Origin: CAVXEH01 sp963805645 | Lineage (GTDB): Bacteria; Chloroflexota; Limnocylindria; QHBO01 | Assembly: GCA_963805645.1 (NCBI GenBank) | Contig: CAWDVA010000004.1 | Span: forward strand, 253,586 to 317,585 | Direction of reading: 5' to 3' | Length of the DNA stretch: 64,000 nucleotides | Shown here: one piece after another, positions 45,224 through 54,531 of the stretch | How positions within the stretch are numbered: position 1 is the first letter of the stretch | How the letters are laid out: each line of letters starts with the position of its first letter | Translations under genes and position numbers: made by a program | The notes under the pieces: model-generated | The model's database searches: none | What the model was told of the DNA's origin: nothing | Seen by the model: the letters and a program-made list of their open reading frames with translations, nothing else

Positions 45224-46030
45224 ATGTCCGACCCATCTGTGGCAGGAGAGGGTGACGTCGAGAGAGACGCGGTCGAGCTCACCGTCCCCCGGGAAGGTGT
45301 GGCGCTCCTGCGGATCCGGTCCGAGCCGCTTGGCGTGCTGCGGGGGGCGGTAAAGCGGGCAATCCTGGCCGCGTTGCGTGAGGCGGAGGCGGGTTTGGGC
45401 GTCCGCAGCCTGGTCATCACCGGGACGGGTCGCGCCTTCTCCGTGGGCTCCGACGTCCGGGAGTTCCGTCGCGACCCTGAGTGGCACCGCTCCACGGCTG
45501 AGCGCGATCAGAACTTGAACCTCGCCCTCGAGGACTCGCCGCTCGCCGTCGTGGCCGCCTGCAACGGCCTGACCCTGGGCGGGGGCAACGAGCTCGCTCT
45601 GGCCTGCGATATCAGGCTGGCCGCCACGTCCGCCCGCTTCGGATTTCCAGAAGTCAAGGTGGGAGCGTTCGCCTCCGCGGGAGGAACGCAGCGCCTTCCG
45701 ATGGCCGTGGGACCCGGGCGCGCGATGGAGCTGCTGCTCACGGGGCGCCTCCTCGACGCGCCCGAGGCCCTGGCGATCGGGTTGGTCGAAGAAGTCGTCG
45801 ACGATGACCGGCTGCTTGAGCGAGCGCTCGACCTGGCCGAGGCTATCGCCGAAGGGCCGGCCGTGAGCATCGCGGCCACGAAGCGCTGCGTGGTGAAGGG
45901 CCTGCGCGAAGGCCGCGCCAGCGGGCACAACCTCGAGAACGACCTCACGGTCGAAGTGGGAATGACCGACGAGGCAGCCGAAGGACAGGTCGCCTTTCTG
46001 GAGAAGCGGACTCCCCAGTGGCGCCGGTAG
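45224..46030 (+). CDS. Enoyl-CoA hydratase/isomerase family protein
   Basis: 268 residues from ATG 45224 with GAGGAGA upstream. GVALLRIRSEPLGVLRGAV, LVITGTGRAFSVGSDVREFR (oxyanion loop), AACNGLTLGGGNELALACDI (second oxyanion Gly), ARFGFPEVKVGAFASAGGTQ, LLLTGRLLDAPEALAIGLVE. Crotonase fold; the usual catalytic Glu pair is partly represented (GNELAL, FPEVKVG). Divergently transcribed from the SDR operon, so it may share its control. Confidence 0.9.
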   Translation: MSDPSVAGEGDVERDAVELTVPREGVALLRIRSEPLGVLRGAVKRAILAALREAEAGLGVRSLVITGTGRAFSVGSDVREFRRDPEWHRSTAERDQNLNLALEDSPLAVVAACNGLTLGGGNELALACDIRLAATSARFGFPEVKVGAFASAGGTQRLPMAVGPGRAMELLLTGRLLDAPEALAIGLVEEVVDDDRLLERALDLAEAIAEGPAVSIAATKRCVVKGLREGRASGHNLENDLTVEVGMTDEAAEGQVAFLEKRTPQWRR

Positions 46031-46250
46031 GAACTGCGACGACGTTCTGCTGGCCGGGCAGGCAGCGGCCCTCACGGTGGATCCATCCTCCGGCTGACAG
46101 CGGTTGCGGCGGGTCAGGCTGCTGCCCCTGGCATGGCCAGTAGGGTAATCCTTTTCTATCGTGCCTTGGGACGCCCAGCGCCATTCCGCGATCAGGGCCG
46201 AACCAACTGGCCTGCGCTGGAGTACTGATCAGTAGAGAAGGCTCGAGCCG

Positions 46251-47708
46251 ATGGTCTCCATGCTGCGACCCGTACTTGCAACCGTCTGTGCCCTCGGCAT
46301 CGTGCTGGCCGCGTGCGGCGAGAGTGCGCCAAGCGCTCCGGCGTCGGCTCCCACCAGCGCGGTGCCGGCCGGTTCGCAGACGCCCTTCCCGTCGGTGGAG
46401 CTGCCCGGCGACATCTCGGCCGATGCCATCCGGCAGCACCTGGCGGCGCTGGAGCAGATCGCGAGCGAGAACGACGGAGTGCGGACCGTTGGCACTCCCG
46501 GCTACGAGGCGTCGGCCGAGTACGCCATCGTGCAGCTGCAGTCGTTCGGGTACGAGGTCACCACGCCCACCTTCCGGATGCCGACCTACCAGGAGCTGCC
46601 CGGCTCGGTCATCGCCGTGCTGGACGGTGGCCCGACCTTCACGGCGCCGGATGACTTCCATGCCATGATCTTCTCGGGCGGCGGCACGGTGACGGCCAGC
46701 GTCGCGACCGTCGGATTCCCGGACTCGGCGGGCGGCGAGGGCGATCAGGGCTGCTCAGCCGACGATTGGAGCGCGTTCCCAAGCGGCGCAATTGCGCTGA
46801 CGCCACCGGGCCAATGCTTCCGGCGCGACGAGACGATCCTGGCGCAGGAGGCCGGAGCGACGGCCCTGGTGGTGGCCTACCCGGACTGGAAACCGGGCGA
46901 AGCCCGACGGCCGACGCTCATCCAGCCGGACCAGATCCGCATCCCGGCGCTGTCGGCGGTTGGTGCGGTCGGCGACGCGCTGGCGGAAGCGGCCGATGCG
47001 GGCACCCACGTGCGGGTGAGCGTCACGACCGTGATCGGCGAGGCGACGGTGCGCAACGTGATCGCCGCCCCGCCGGGAGCGCAGGGCAACGTGGTCATGG
47101 TCGGCGCCCACCTCGACTCGGTTCACGACGGCCCCGGCATCAACGACAACGGATCGGGCTCCGCCGCGGTGCTGGAGATCGCCCGCCTGCTGGCCAGCCC
47201 CGATCAGCCCGGTTCGTTCCGCTTTGCGTTGTGGGCGGGGGAAGAATTCGGCCTGTACGGCTCCCGCGACTACGTCATGGGGCTGTCCACCGCCGAGCGG
47301 CGCTCCATATCGGCGTACATCAACCTGGACATGCTCGGGTCCCCGAACGGCGTGCCATTCGTCTACCGCGACTCGACAGCAGTAAGCGGGTCCGTGCAGA
47401 TCGGCGACTTCCTGGCCGGCTGGCTGGAGGCCAACGGCAGCGGAGCGGAGTTCGAGGACCTCGGTGGCGCATCGGACCACTACTTCTTCGAGCAGGCCGG
47501 GATCCGGACTGCTGGCATCTTCTCGGGTGCGACCGAGCTGAAGACGTCGGCGCAGGCATCGGCCTACGGAGGGCAGGCCGATGAACCGATGGATGGCTGC
47601 TACCACCTGACCTGCGACACCGCGGACAGGGTGGACGTCGACCACGTGGTCCTGTATGCGACCGCCGTCGCCAGTGCCATGACCCTGATCGCGAACGGGG
47701 ACCTCTGA
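46251..47708 (+). CDS. M28-family zinc aminopeptidase lipoprotein
   Basis: 485 residues. Lipoprotein signal MLRPVLATVCALGIVLAACG (lipobox VLAAC). A protease-associated domain is inserted (about 115-230). Zinc site: MVGAHLDSVHDGPGINDNGS (His, Asp), LWAGEEFGLYGSRDYV (Glu-Glu), NLDMLGSPNGVPF (Asp) and GGASDHYFFEQAGI (His). All five ligands of the M28 co-catalytic di-zinc centre are visible. Extracellular peptide trimming is likely. Confidence 0.92.
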   Translation: MVSMLRPVLATVCALGIVLAACGESAPSAPASAPTSAVPAGSQTPFPSVELPGDISADAIRQHLAALEQIASENDGVRTVGTPGYEASAEYAIVQLQSFGYEVTTPTFRMPTYQELPGSVIAVLDGGPTFTAPDDFHAMIFSGGGTVTASVATVGFPDSAGGEGDQGCSADDWSAFPSGAIALTPPGQCFRRDETILAQEAGATALVVAYPDWKPGEARRPTLIQPDQIRIPALSAVGAVGDALAEAADAGTHVRVSVTTVIGEATVRNVIAAPPGAQGNVVMVGAHLDSVHDGPGINDNGSGSAAVLEIARLLASPDQPGSFRFALWAGEEFGLYGSRDYVMGLSTAERRSISAYINLDMLGSPNGVPFVYRDSTAVSGSVQIGDFLAGWLEANGSGAEFEDLGGASDHYFFEQAGIRTAGIFSGATELKTSAQASAYGGQADEPMDGCYHLTCDTADRVDVDHVVLYATAVASAMTLIANGDL

Positions 47709-47715
47709 TCGCCCG

Positions 47716-48138
47716 TCAGTGAGCGGCGTCCGGCTCCAGGTGGCGGATCCGGTTGGCCATGGCGTTCATGACCTGTCCGGCGACCTCGGGGAACTCGTCC
47801 ATCAGCGAGTGGAAGTCGCGGTGGGTGATCACCAGCAGCGAGCTCGGCGTCTCGGTGGTCACCGTCGCGGTGCGCGGTCCGCCGTCGACCAGGGCGATCT
47901 CGCCAAAGAAGTCACCGTTGCCGAGGGTGTTCAGCCGCTCCCCGTCACGCTCCACCGAGACCTGGCCGTTGACGATGACCATCATGTCGGTGCCGTTGTC
48001 GCCCTGGCGCATCAGGACCTTGCCGGCGGGGACGTCGACCTGGTCGGCCAGCATGCCGAGGCGCTTGAGCTTCTTGCCGTCGAATGCGCTGAAGAGCGGG
48101 ATGCGATGCAGGAGATCGAGCTTCTCGTCCTTTGCCAC
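47716..48138 (-). CDS. Cyclic-nucleotide-binding domain protein
   Basis: 140 residues containing one cNMP-binding barrel: LLHRIPLFSAFDGKKLKRLG, VLMRQGDNGTDMMVIVNGQV, GNGDFFGEIALVDGGPRTAT (phosphate-binding cassette with Glu and Arg), VTTETPSSLLVITHRDFHSL. No DNA-binding domain is attached. It could be a stand-alone sensor. It faces the M28 gene tail-to-tail, 8 nt apart. Confidence 0.88.
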   Translation of the reverse strand: MAKDEKLDLLHRIPLFSAFDGKKLKRLGMLADQVDVPAGKVLMRQGDNGTDMMVIVNGQVSVERDGERLNTLGNGDFFGEIALVDGGPRTATVTTETPSSLLVITHRDFHSLMDEFPEVAGQVMNAMANRIRHLEPDAAH

Positions 48139-48187
48139 GCGACTTCTCCGTTCAGGGTGGGCGGAGGATACGCCTCGGGGGCGCCTT

Positions 48188-48226
48188 CTTGGAAGGCTGA
48201 CGCTCTGCCAACTGAGCTACTCTCGC
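48188..48226 (-). pseudogene. tRNA-Gly(TCC) 5' half, truncated at the anticodon loop
   Basis: 39 nt on the minus strand read GCGAGAGTAGCTCAGTTGGC, then AGAGCGTCAGCCTTCCAAG: acceptor 5' strand, complete D-arm, anticodon 5' strand and loop with TCC. Identity to a tRNA ends exactly one base past the anticodon loop; no 3' half follows within several hundred bases. Non-functional remnant or recombination scar. Confidence 0.8.
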
Positions 48227-48406
48227 ACCGGAGAGCGACGATACCACGCGGGATCAGTCGGGGCGTCAGGCACGACTCGCGGGCCGGACGCAGTGCCACC
48301 GGTGGCGAGGGGCATGCTGAGACCTCGTTCCCAATGCGCAGTCGACCGCGCAAACTGTGCGCGTAGTGCCTCTCCCGAGGCGGAGGGACCCGAGAGGATC
48401 GCCCTA

Positions 48407-50221
48407 ATGCCTGGTTTCCGCCAGATGAGCCTCCGCACGAGGATTGCCAGCGGCGTATTCGCCGGGCTGGCAGTGCTGTTTGCGGTGTTCGGCGCTCTCG
48501 CCGTGACCACGATCAACCGGAGCACGGACTACGCTCTGGACGAGCGCCTCAGGCTTGCCCAGATCAGCGCCGAATCGATCGACGAAGCTGTGGAGCATGC
48601 TGCCCACCAGCTGGAGAGGATGGCTGCCTCCGTGGCGACTCGCCCAACTACAGACGGGCAAAGACGACGAGCGACGGAGTTCAACACCGTTGTCGGTGGC
48701 TTTGGTCGGATGGTTGGCCTTGGTCCGGAAGGCGACGTCCTGTGGACCCTCCCGGAGGCATCGAGTGACGCCGATTGGCGACTCACCGATGATCCGGAGG
48801 TCCGAGCTGCCCTCGATGGTTCCAAGACCAGAGTCGTCGGGCCGCCGGCGAACGGCAAGGTCACCGATGACCTCATCGCCGTGGTGATCACCCCACTGCC
48901 CGGCGGGACTGCCCCGGGCTTTCTGGCCGCGGAGATCCACGCAACGCGTCCCGACCTCGACCTGCTCCCGCTTCCCGACGAGGGAGGTTCTGTCGAGTAC
49001 GAAATCGTAGACGCCCGCGGCTACATCATCGCGCGATCAGCCATCGCCGAGGGCCGGGAGCCGGATGAGCACATCGAAATCGTTGTCCCGCTGATCGAAG
49101 GCAGGCGGTCCGGGACGACCGTTCACCGGGTGGGCGACGGAGAGGACCACGTCGTTGCCTTCTATCCGTTCCGAGAGCTGTCCGGCGGGGTGGTGGTCGA
49201 GCAGACCCAGGACGACGCACTCGTCATTCCGCGGGACCTGCAGCGAACGATGCTCGTGTTCGGCATCGGCGCGTTGTTGGCCGCTGTCCTCGCTGCATGG
49301 CTCCACGCCAGTTCGGTTGTGCGGCCGATCCGGCGCCTGACCAGCGATGCCGCCCGCATGGCGTCGGGAGATCTCGACAGCGCGATCACGATCGCTCGTG
49401 ATGACGAGATCGGCGAGCTCGCCCGGCGATTCGACGACATGCGTCTCAGGCTGAAGGATTCGCTGGACGAGAGCGCGCGCTGGGCCGAAGAACTCGAACG
49501 CCGCGTCGAGGCACGAACTCGGGAGGCGGACGAGCGAAACCGGGAACTCGATACGCTCAATCGCATTCGTCGACAGCTCCTCGCAAAGACGATCTCTGCC
49601 CAGGAAGAAGAGCGGATGCGATTGGCGCGCGACCTGCATGACGACTCCGCGCAGACGCTCACCGCTGTGCTCCTGACCCTCCAGGCCGCAGAAGACGCTC
49701 TCGCTGCCGATCCCGCGGTCGCCAAGCTCACCCTGCGCAAGAGCCGCTCCCAGCTGGAAATGGCGCTGCAGGAGGTTCGCAAAGCCATCTTCGATCTGAG
49801 GCCGAGCGCCCTTGATGACCTGGGGCTTGCCTCGGCGATCCGTTCCTCTATGGAAGATCGACTCCGGCCGCTTGGTATCAAGTCGTCGCTGACCACGAGC
49901 GGCGATGAACAGGGAGCCACGGGACCGGCTGCTACGGCCATATTCCGCATTGTGCAGGAGGCGATCAGCAACATTGCGCAGCACTCAGGCGCCAAGAATG
50001 CCCGCGTGAGCCTCGACTTCACGGCGACCGAATTGCTCGCCACGGTGGCGGACGATGGTGAAGGCTTCGATCCGGCCAGCCTGCGCGAGCCGCAGGAGAG
50101 TGGTCGTGGCCTTGGCCTGCTCGGGATGCGCGAGCGCGCCGCTCTCTTCGGTGGTGACGTCAAGATCGATTCCCACACTGGGGCGGGGACCACGGTCCAC
50201 GTCCGGATGCCCCTCGGGTAG
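48407..50221 (+). CDS. NarL-type sensor histidine kinase
   Basis: 604 residues from ATG 48407. First helix TRIASGVFAGLAVLFAVFGA, extracytoplasmic sensor (about 35-270, dCache-like), second helix MLVFGIGALLAAVLAAWLHA, HAMP (VVRPIRRLTSDAARMASGDL), coiled coil, HisKA_3 with the phospho-acceptor in MRLARDLHDDSAQTLTAVLL, and HATPase (AISNIAQHSGAKNARVSL, ATVADDGEGFDPAS, GRGLGLLGMRERAALFGG, HTGAGTTVHVRMPLG). Six nt before the response regulator. Confidence 0.94.
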   Translation: MPGFRQMSLRTRIASGVFAGLAVLFAVFGALAVTTINRSTDYALDERLRLAQISAESIDEAVEHAAHQLERMAASVATRPTTDGQRRRATEFNTVVGGFGRMVGLGPEGDVLWTLPEASSDADWRLTDDPEVRAALDGSKTRVVGPPANGKVTDDLIAVVITPLPGGTAPGFLAAEIHATRPDLDLLPLPDEGGSVEYEIVDARGYIIARSAIAEGREPDEHIEIVVPLIEGRRSGTTVHRVGDGEDHVVAFYPFRELSGGVVVEQTQDDALVIPRDLQRTMLVFGIGALLAAVLAAWLHASSVVRPIRRLTSDAARMASGDLDSAITIARDDEIGELARRFDDMRLRLKDSLDESARWAEELERRVEARTREADERNRELDTLNRIRRQLLAKTISAQEEERMRLARDLHDDSAQTLTAVLLTLQAAEDALAADPAVAKLTLRKSRSQLEMALQEVRKAIFDLRPSALDDLGLASAIRSSMEDRLRPLGIKSSLTTSGDEQGATGPAATAIFRIVQEAISNIAQHSGAKNARVSLDFTATELLATVADDGEGFDPASLREPQESGRGLGLLGMRERAALFGGDVKIDSHTGAGTTVHVRMPLG

Positions 50222-50227
50222 GCACGG

Positions 50228-50921
50228 ATGGCACAGCTGATTAAGATCCTCATCGCCGAGAACCACACCCTCGTGCGTGAGGGCCTCCGGGCTTTGCTGC
50301 AGGGTCAAGACGATTTCAAGGTCGTCGGCGAGGCATCGACCGGCCGGGAAGCGGTCGCCGAGGCTCTCCGCGTCCGGCCGGACGTGGTGTTGATGGACAT
50401 CGGCATGCCGGAACTCGATGGGTTGGGTGCGACCCGTCGAATCCTCGGGGCCAACCCGTCGATCCGCATTCTCATCCTGACCGTGCATGATTCGGTGGAT
50501 TACTTCTACCGCGCGCTGGAGACCGGCGCACGAGGGCTTTCTCGTCAAGGACACGGCGTCGGCCGCTCTGGCAATGGCGGTTCGAGCCGTGTACGAAGGT
50601 GGTGTCTTCCTCTATCCGCCGCTGGCGAAGCGGCTGGTGGAGGACTACCTGCAGCGGGTCAGCAGCGGCGAGGAGCGAACCACGTACTCCAAGTTGACAC
50701 CCCGTGAGCGCGAGATCCTGGCGATGATTGGCCTGGGTCACACGAACCAGGAGATGGCCGAGCGGCTCTCCGTCAGCATCAACACGATCCAGACCCACCG
50801 AAGCCACATCATCGACAAGCTCGACCTCCACAACCGTGCCGAGCTGATGCGCTATGCATTGCGAGTGGGCCTCCTCAACGAGGCCCCCGAGCCAGACGAA
50901 GGCGAACCGACTTCCCCGTGA
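50228..50921 (+). CDS. NarL/LuxR-family response regulator (one frameshift)
   Basis: IKILIAENHTLVREGLRALL, RPDVVLMDIGMPELDGLGAT (phospho-Asp in LMDIGMP), ILILTVHDSVDYFYRALETG. An extra C near 50535 splits the gene; corrected, ARGFLVKDTASAALAMAVRA continues (Lys in FLVKD) to the LuxR HTH: LTPREREILAMIGLGHTNQE, ERLSVSINTIQTHRSHIIDK. Span 694 nt minus one gives 230 residues. Cognate partner of the kinase just upstream. Confidence 0.93.
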
Positions 50922-51038
50922 GTCCAGGGTTGCCGCGGCGTGCTCGACGGCGGAGCCAGACACTAGGGTCGTTTTCCGCGGGTTTTCACGTGTTCGGGTG
51001 ATGCGCGGGGCCGCCGTCGGCTCGATGATCGCCTCGAG

Positions 51039-52050
51039 ATGGAGCCGCCACTCGGACAGCCCACCGAGCTGCGCACCGGCCAAGAGCCGCCAGATGCGGC
51101 TGCCACGGCAGAGCCAACGCCTGGGCTGATCGGGACGAAGGTAGGCCGCCGCCGCCTCCTCCGCATGCTGGGGCTCGGGGCGCTGGCAGTTGCTCCGATG
51201 CCGATCCTGCCCGAGCTGATCCGCAGCACCACATCTGCGCCAGCTGAGCCGCGCAGCGGTGGCGGCGAACCGGCACGCACGCGGGACGGGCGAATCCGGC
51301 AATGGACGATGATCATCGACCTGCGTCATGCGACGGGTGCCAGAGCGTTGGCAAGCCCGCCGCGGTGCACCGAGGCGTGCATCGAGCGGCCACTTCGCAC
51401 CGGAGCCAATGGAATGGATGCAGGTCTACGAGGCGGAGCTGCCCGGGCGGCGGCACGCAGCTTCCTTCCGACGCCCTGCCAGCAGTGCCAAAACCCCCCG
51501 TGCGTCGAACGTCTGCCCGGTTGGTGCGACCTTCTACACGCCCAGAGGGCATCGGTCCTGATCGACCAGGACCGCTGTATCGGGTGCCGGATCTGCATGG
51601 CGGCCTGCCCCTACGACCGGCGCTTCTTCAACTGGGGCGATCCTCGCAGGCCACCGGAGGCGCGGCGACGTCCGACTACGACGGCCGAGCACCAGGACCC
51701 CGCGCGGAAGAGGGCACGGTCATGAAGTGCGACTTCTGCCCGGACATGCCCCGCGCCGGAACGCTCCCGTACTGCATCCAGGGCTGCCCGAACCGGGCCA
51801 TCTACTACGGGGACCTCGAAGAGGACATCGCGACCAACGGCAGAGCGGTGGTGTCGGCTTCGCGCGCTCCGTGGCAGAGAACGCCGGCTACCGGCTCAAG
51901 GAAGAGCTCGGGACCCAGCCGCGCGTCTACTACATCCCCGGCCACGGGGAGGCCGTGGGGCGAGACGCCTACAACCCCGGCCGGGCATGCCGACCGAGTG
52001 GCCGTGGAACGAAAACGTCCGGAAGGGGGCGCAACACGTGGACGCGATAA
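51039..52050 (+). CDS. Tat-exported 4Fe-4S ferredoxin subunit (DmsB/NrfC-type), frameshifted
   Basis: MEPPLGQPTELRTG, then GRRRLLRMLGLGALAVAPMP, a twin-arginine-like signal. Four Cys clusters can be read across frames: CDGCQSVGK...CTEAC; CQQCQNPPCV(NVCPVGATF); QDRCIGCRICMAACPYDRRF; MKCDFCPDMPRAGTLPYC then IQGCPNRAIYYGDLEEDIAT. This is the four-cluster electron-transfer subunit of molybdopterin oxidoreductases and NrfC/ActB complexes. Several one-base shifts between 51330 and 51950. Followed by an NrfD-like membrane subunit. Confidence 0.82.
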
Positions 52051-52069
52051 GCGGGAGGGACCCGGAGCG

Positions 52070-53462
52070 ATGCTCGAGCGAGCCGGCGCTCGCGTCCGGG
52101 AGGAGTTCACCGTGGGCACGCAGCGCCTCGAGTCGCGTACTGGCGCGCTGCGTCACACTAGCCGCCGTACGTGATCTGGATGCGTTCCTGCTGGGATCGT
52201 CGCTGGGGCCTCTTACGCCTACGTCGACCCAGGTGCGGCACGGACTTGATCGTCACCGGCATGCGAGACCGCATCTCGTGGGGTCATGTACATCGCCACG
52301 TTCGTCTTCTTCATCGGCATCAGCCACGCCGGCACCCTGATTTCGGCCATCCTGCGCGTGTCACAGGCTCGATGGCGCACGCCGGTCACTCGCATAGCGG
52401 AATTCATCACGGTCGTCGCGCTGATCGGTCGGCGCCTCGTTCGCGATCATCGACCTCGGCCGGCCGGACCGGGTCCTCAACGTGTTCATCTACGGGCGGT
52501 GGCAGTCGCCGCTGATCTGGGACCTCCTGGCCATCACCACCTATCTGACCGGCAGCATCGTCTACCTGTTCGTGCCGATGATCCCGGACCTCGCGCTCTT
52601 CCGTGATCGGCTCACCGGCCGGACGTCGCGCTGGCGAGCCGTGCTGTACCGGACGCTCGATGGGCTGGAATGGCAATGCCCGGCAGCGCAGAGCGCTCGA
52701 CTGCTGCCATCGGGCGTCATGATGATCCTGATCATCCCAATCGCGGTATCGGTGCACACCGTCGTCTCGTGGATCTTCGCGATGACGTTGCGGGTGCCAT
52801 GGAACAGCGCCCTGTTCGGGGCGTTCTTCGTCGCGGGGGCGATCTACTCCGGCATTGCCATCTTGATCATCGTGATGGGCATCCTGCGTCGTACGTACAA
52901 GCTTCACGAATACGTGACCGAGAAGCACTTCGTGTACCTCGGCTACCTGATGGCGGCGTTCGCGGCGATCATGATCTACGCCAACATCAGCGAGCTCCTG
53001 ATCCACGGCTACAAGCTCGAGGAAGGGGCCGGGTTCCATCTGCGTCAGCTCTTCCTCAACGATTTCGCTCCGCTGTTCTGGTTCTACCTGGTCGGCGGCC
53101 TCTTCGCCCCGATCGCGATCATGCTCCTGCCGGCGACGCGGAACATTCGCGGCGTCCTGGCGGCGGCCGGTCTCGTCACGGTCGCGATGTGGATCGAGCG
53201 CTACGTGATCGTGGTGGCCGGCTTGCGAGTCCCTCTGCTGTCGTACGAGCCCGCCAGCTACGCACCGACCTGGGTCGAGTGGTCGATTCTCGCCGCTGGC
53301 CTCGCGCTCTTCGCGCTCTTGATCACCGTGTTCATCAAGATCTTCCCGATCCTCGCGGTCTGGGAAGTGGCGGAGGACCACGAGGCGAGCGACCCGCAGC
53401 CTGACCTCGCCCACCCCGTCGCCCGCGACGTCCCTGCACATCTGGAAGGAAGCAGTTCATGA
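52070..53462 (+). CDS. NrfD/PsrC-type membrane quinone-interacting subunit (frameshifted at N-terminus)
   Basis: Start ATG 52070 (MLERAGARVREEFTVGTQRL). After shifts before 52460: ISWGMYIATFVFFIGISHAG, TLISAILRVSQARWRTPVTR, FAIIDLGRPDRVLNVFIYGR, WQSPLIWDLLAITTYLTGSI, IPIAVSVHTVVSWIFAMTLR, AIYSGIAILIIVMGILRRTY, FAPLFWFYLVGGLFAPIAIM, LLITVFIKIFPILAVWEVAE. About ten helices; the ISHAGT and DLGRPDR motifs are typical of NrfD/ActC. It exchanges electrons between the quinone pool and the Fe-S subunit. Confidence 0.88.
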
Positions 53463-54037
53463 ATGCCACTATCCGGCGCATCGTCCGCGCCGCGCTCGTC
53501 GTGCTGGCCGTCGGAGTGATTACGGCCGCGCTCGCGGGCCAGGCCCTCGCGTCACACGTGTTGGTGCGCACGGCGTTCCCGAATGCCGGGAGTGTCGGGC
53601 AGATTGTTTCGCTGGCCGTCGACATCCATACGCCCGACGGGTCGCCGCTTGCCGGTACGACAGTGACCTATTACCTCCACATGTCCTTTGCCGGCGTAGA
53701 GGGTGAGGCGGAGATCGGACAGGCGCTGACCGACGATGCCGGCATCGCGACTATCAGCTATCAGCCGCGCGCCGCTGGAACGCACCAAGTGCGAATGGAG
53801 TATCTGGCGCCTGGCGTGGCCGCTCCGGAAGAAGTGGTCGCAACCTTCGAGGTGGTTGGCGGGACGCAGCTCTACCAGTCGGCCGGCGGTGTCGACGTGC
53901 CGGGCATCAACTCAGGTCTCCTGATGGTTGTCCTGGGCACCGTGTGGCTAATCCTCCTCAGCGTCACGTTCCACCTGGTCGGGATAGCACGGGCGGGGCG
54001 CGAGGCCGGGCCCCCACCACTGGATTCCCCGCGGTGA
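53459..54037 (+). CDS. Exported Ig-like domain protein with C-terminal membrane anchor
   Basis: 192 residues, start ATG 53459 overlapping the NrfD-type stop by 4 nt. Signal RAALVVLAVGVITAALAGQA, then an Ig-like/carboxypeptidase-regulatory-like beta domain (VGQIVSLAVDIHTPDGSPLA, GTTVTYYLHMSFAGVEGEAE, GIATISYQPRAAGTHQVRME), and a C-terminal helix NSGLLMVVLGTVWLILLSVT. It probably stabilises the complex on the outer face. Its stop overlaps the cytochrome GTG. Confidence 0.68.
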   Translation: MNATIRRIVRAALVVLAVGVITAALAGQALASHVLVRTAFPNAGSVGQIVSLAVDIHTPDGSPLAGTTVTYYLHMSFAGVEGEAEIGQALTDDAGIATISYQPRAAGTHQVRMEYLAPGVAAPEEVVATFEVVGGTQLYQSAGGVDVPGINSGLLMVVLGTVWLILLSVTFHLVGIARAGREAGPPPLDSPR

Positions 54038-54516
54038 ATCGGTTCTTCGTCCCCATCGTCCTGGCGGCCACGGTCAGCGGCCTCGGATTCGGGCTGGTAG
54101 TGGGCATCATTGCCCGCAGCCCCGAAACACATGCCAACGTGCACCCCGAAGGCTACGACCGAACGCCGCTCTTCTACCTCGGTGAGGATGCGACCTTCAA
54201 CGGCCTCGGCCTGGCCGACCCCGAACAGCTCGCAGCCGCAGATCCCGTCGAGCGCGGCCGCCTCATCTTCGTGGGAGCGGGCTGCGTCACATGCCACGGC
54301 CTGGACAACCGCGGCGGAATCGTCGGCCCCAGGCTGGACCTCGGCGACCTGACCGTTTCAGATCTCAGGCAGGCCGCTCGGACGGGACCGAGGGGCATGC
54401 CGGTTTTCCCTGAGGAATTGCTGAGCGACCAAGATCTGGAAGCGCTGTATGCCTTCCTCGAGACCGTCCGGGGGAACGCCTCCGCGGCGCTGGACGGCCC
54501 CGACACGTCCCCCTAG
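54034..54516 (+). CDS. Membrane-anchored mono-haem cytochrome c
   Basis: 160 residues from GTG 54034 (GTGA overlap). N-terminal anchor FVPIVLAATVSGLGFGLVVG; haem site VGAGCVTCHGLDNRGG (CxxCH) about residue 85; GPRLDLGDLTVSDLRQAART and GMPVFPEELLSDQDLEALYA supply the Met ligand region (RGMPVF). Likely electron carrier between the Fe-S/NrfD complex and an outside partner. Confidence 0.9.
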   Translation: MNRFFVPIVLAATVSGLGFGLVVGIIARSPETHANVHPEGYDRTPLFYLGEDATFNGLGLADPEQLAAADPVERGRLIFVGAGCVTCHGLDNRGGIVGPRLDLGDLTVSDLRQAARTGPRGMPVFPEELLSDQDLEALYAFLETVRGNASAALDGPDTSP

Positions 54517-54531
54517 CGCAGAGGAGAAACC

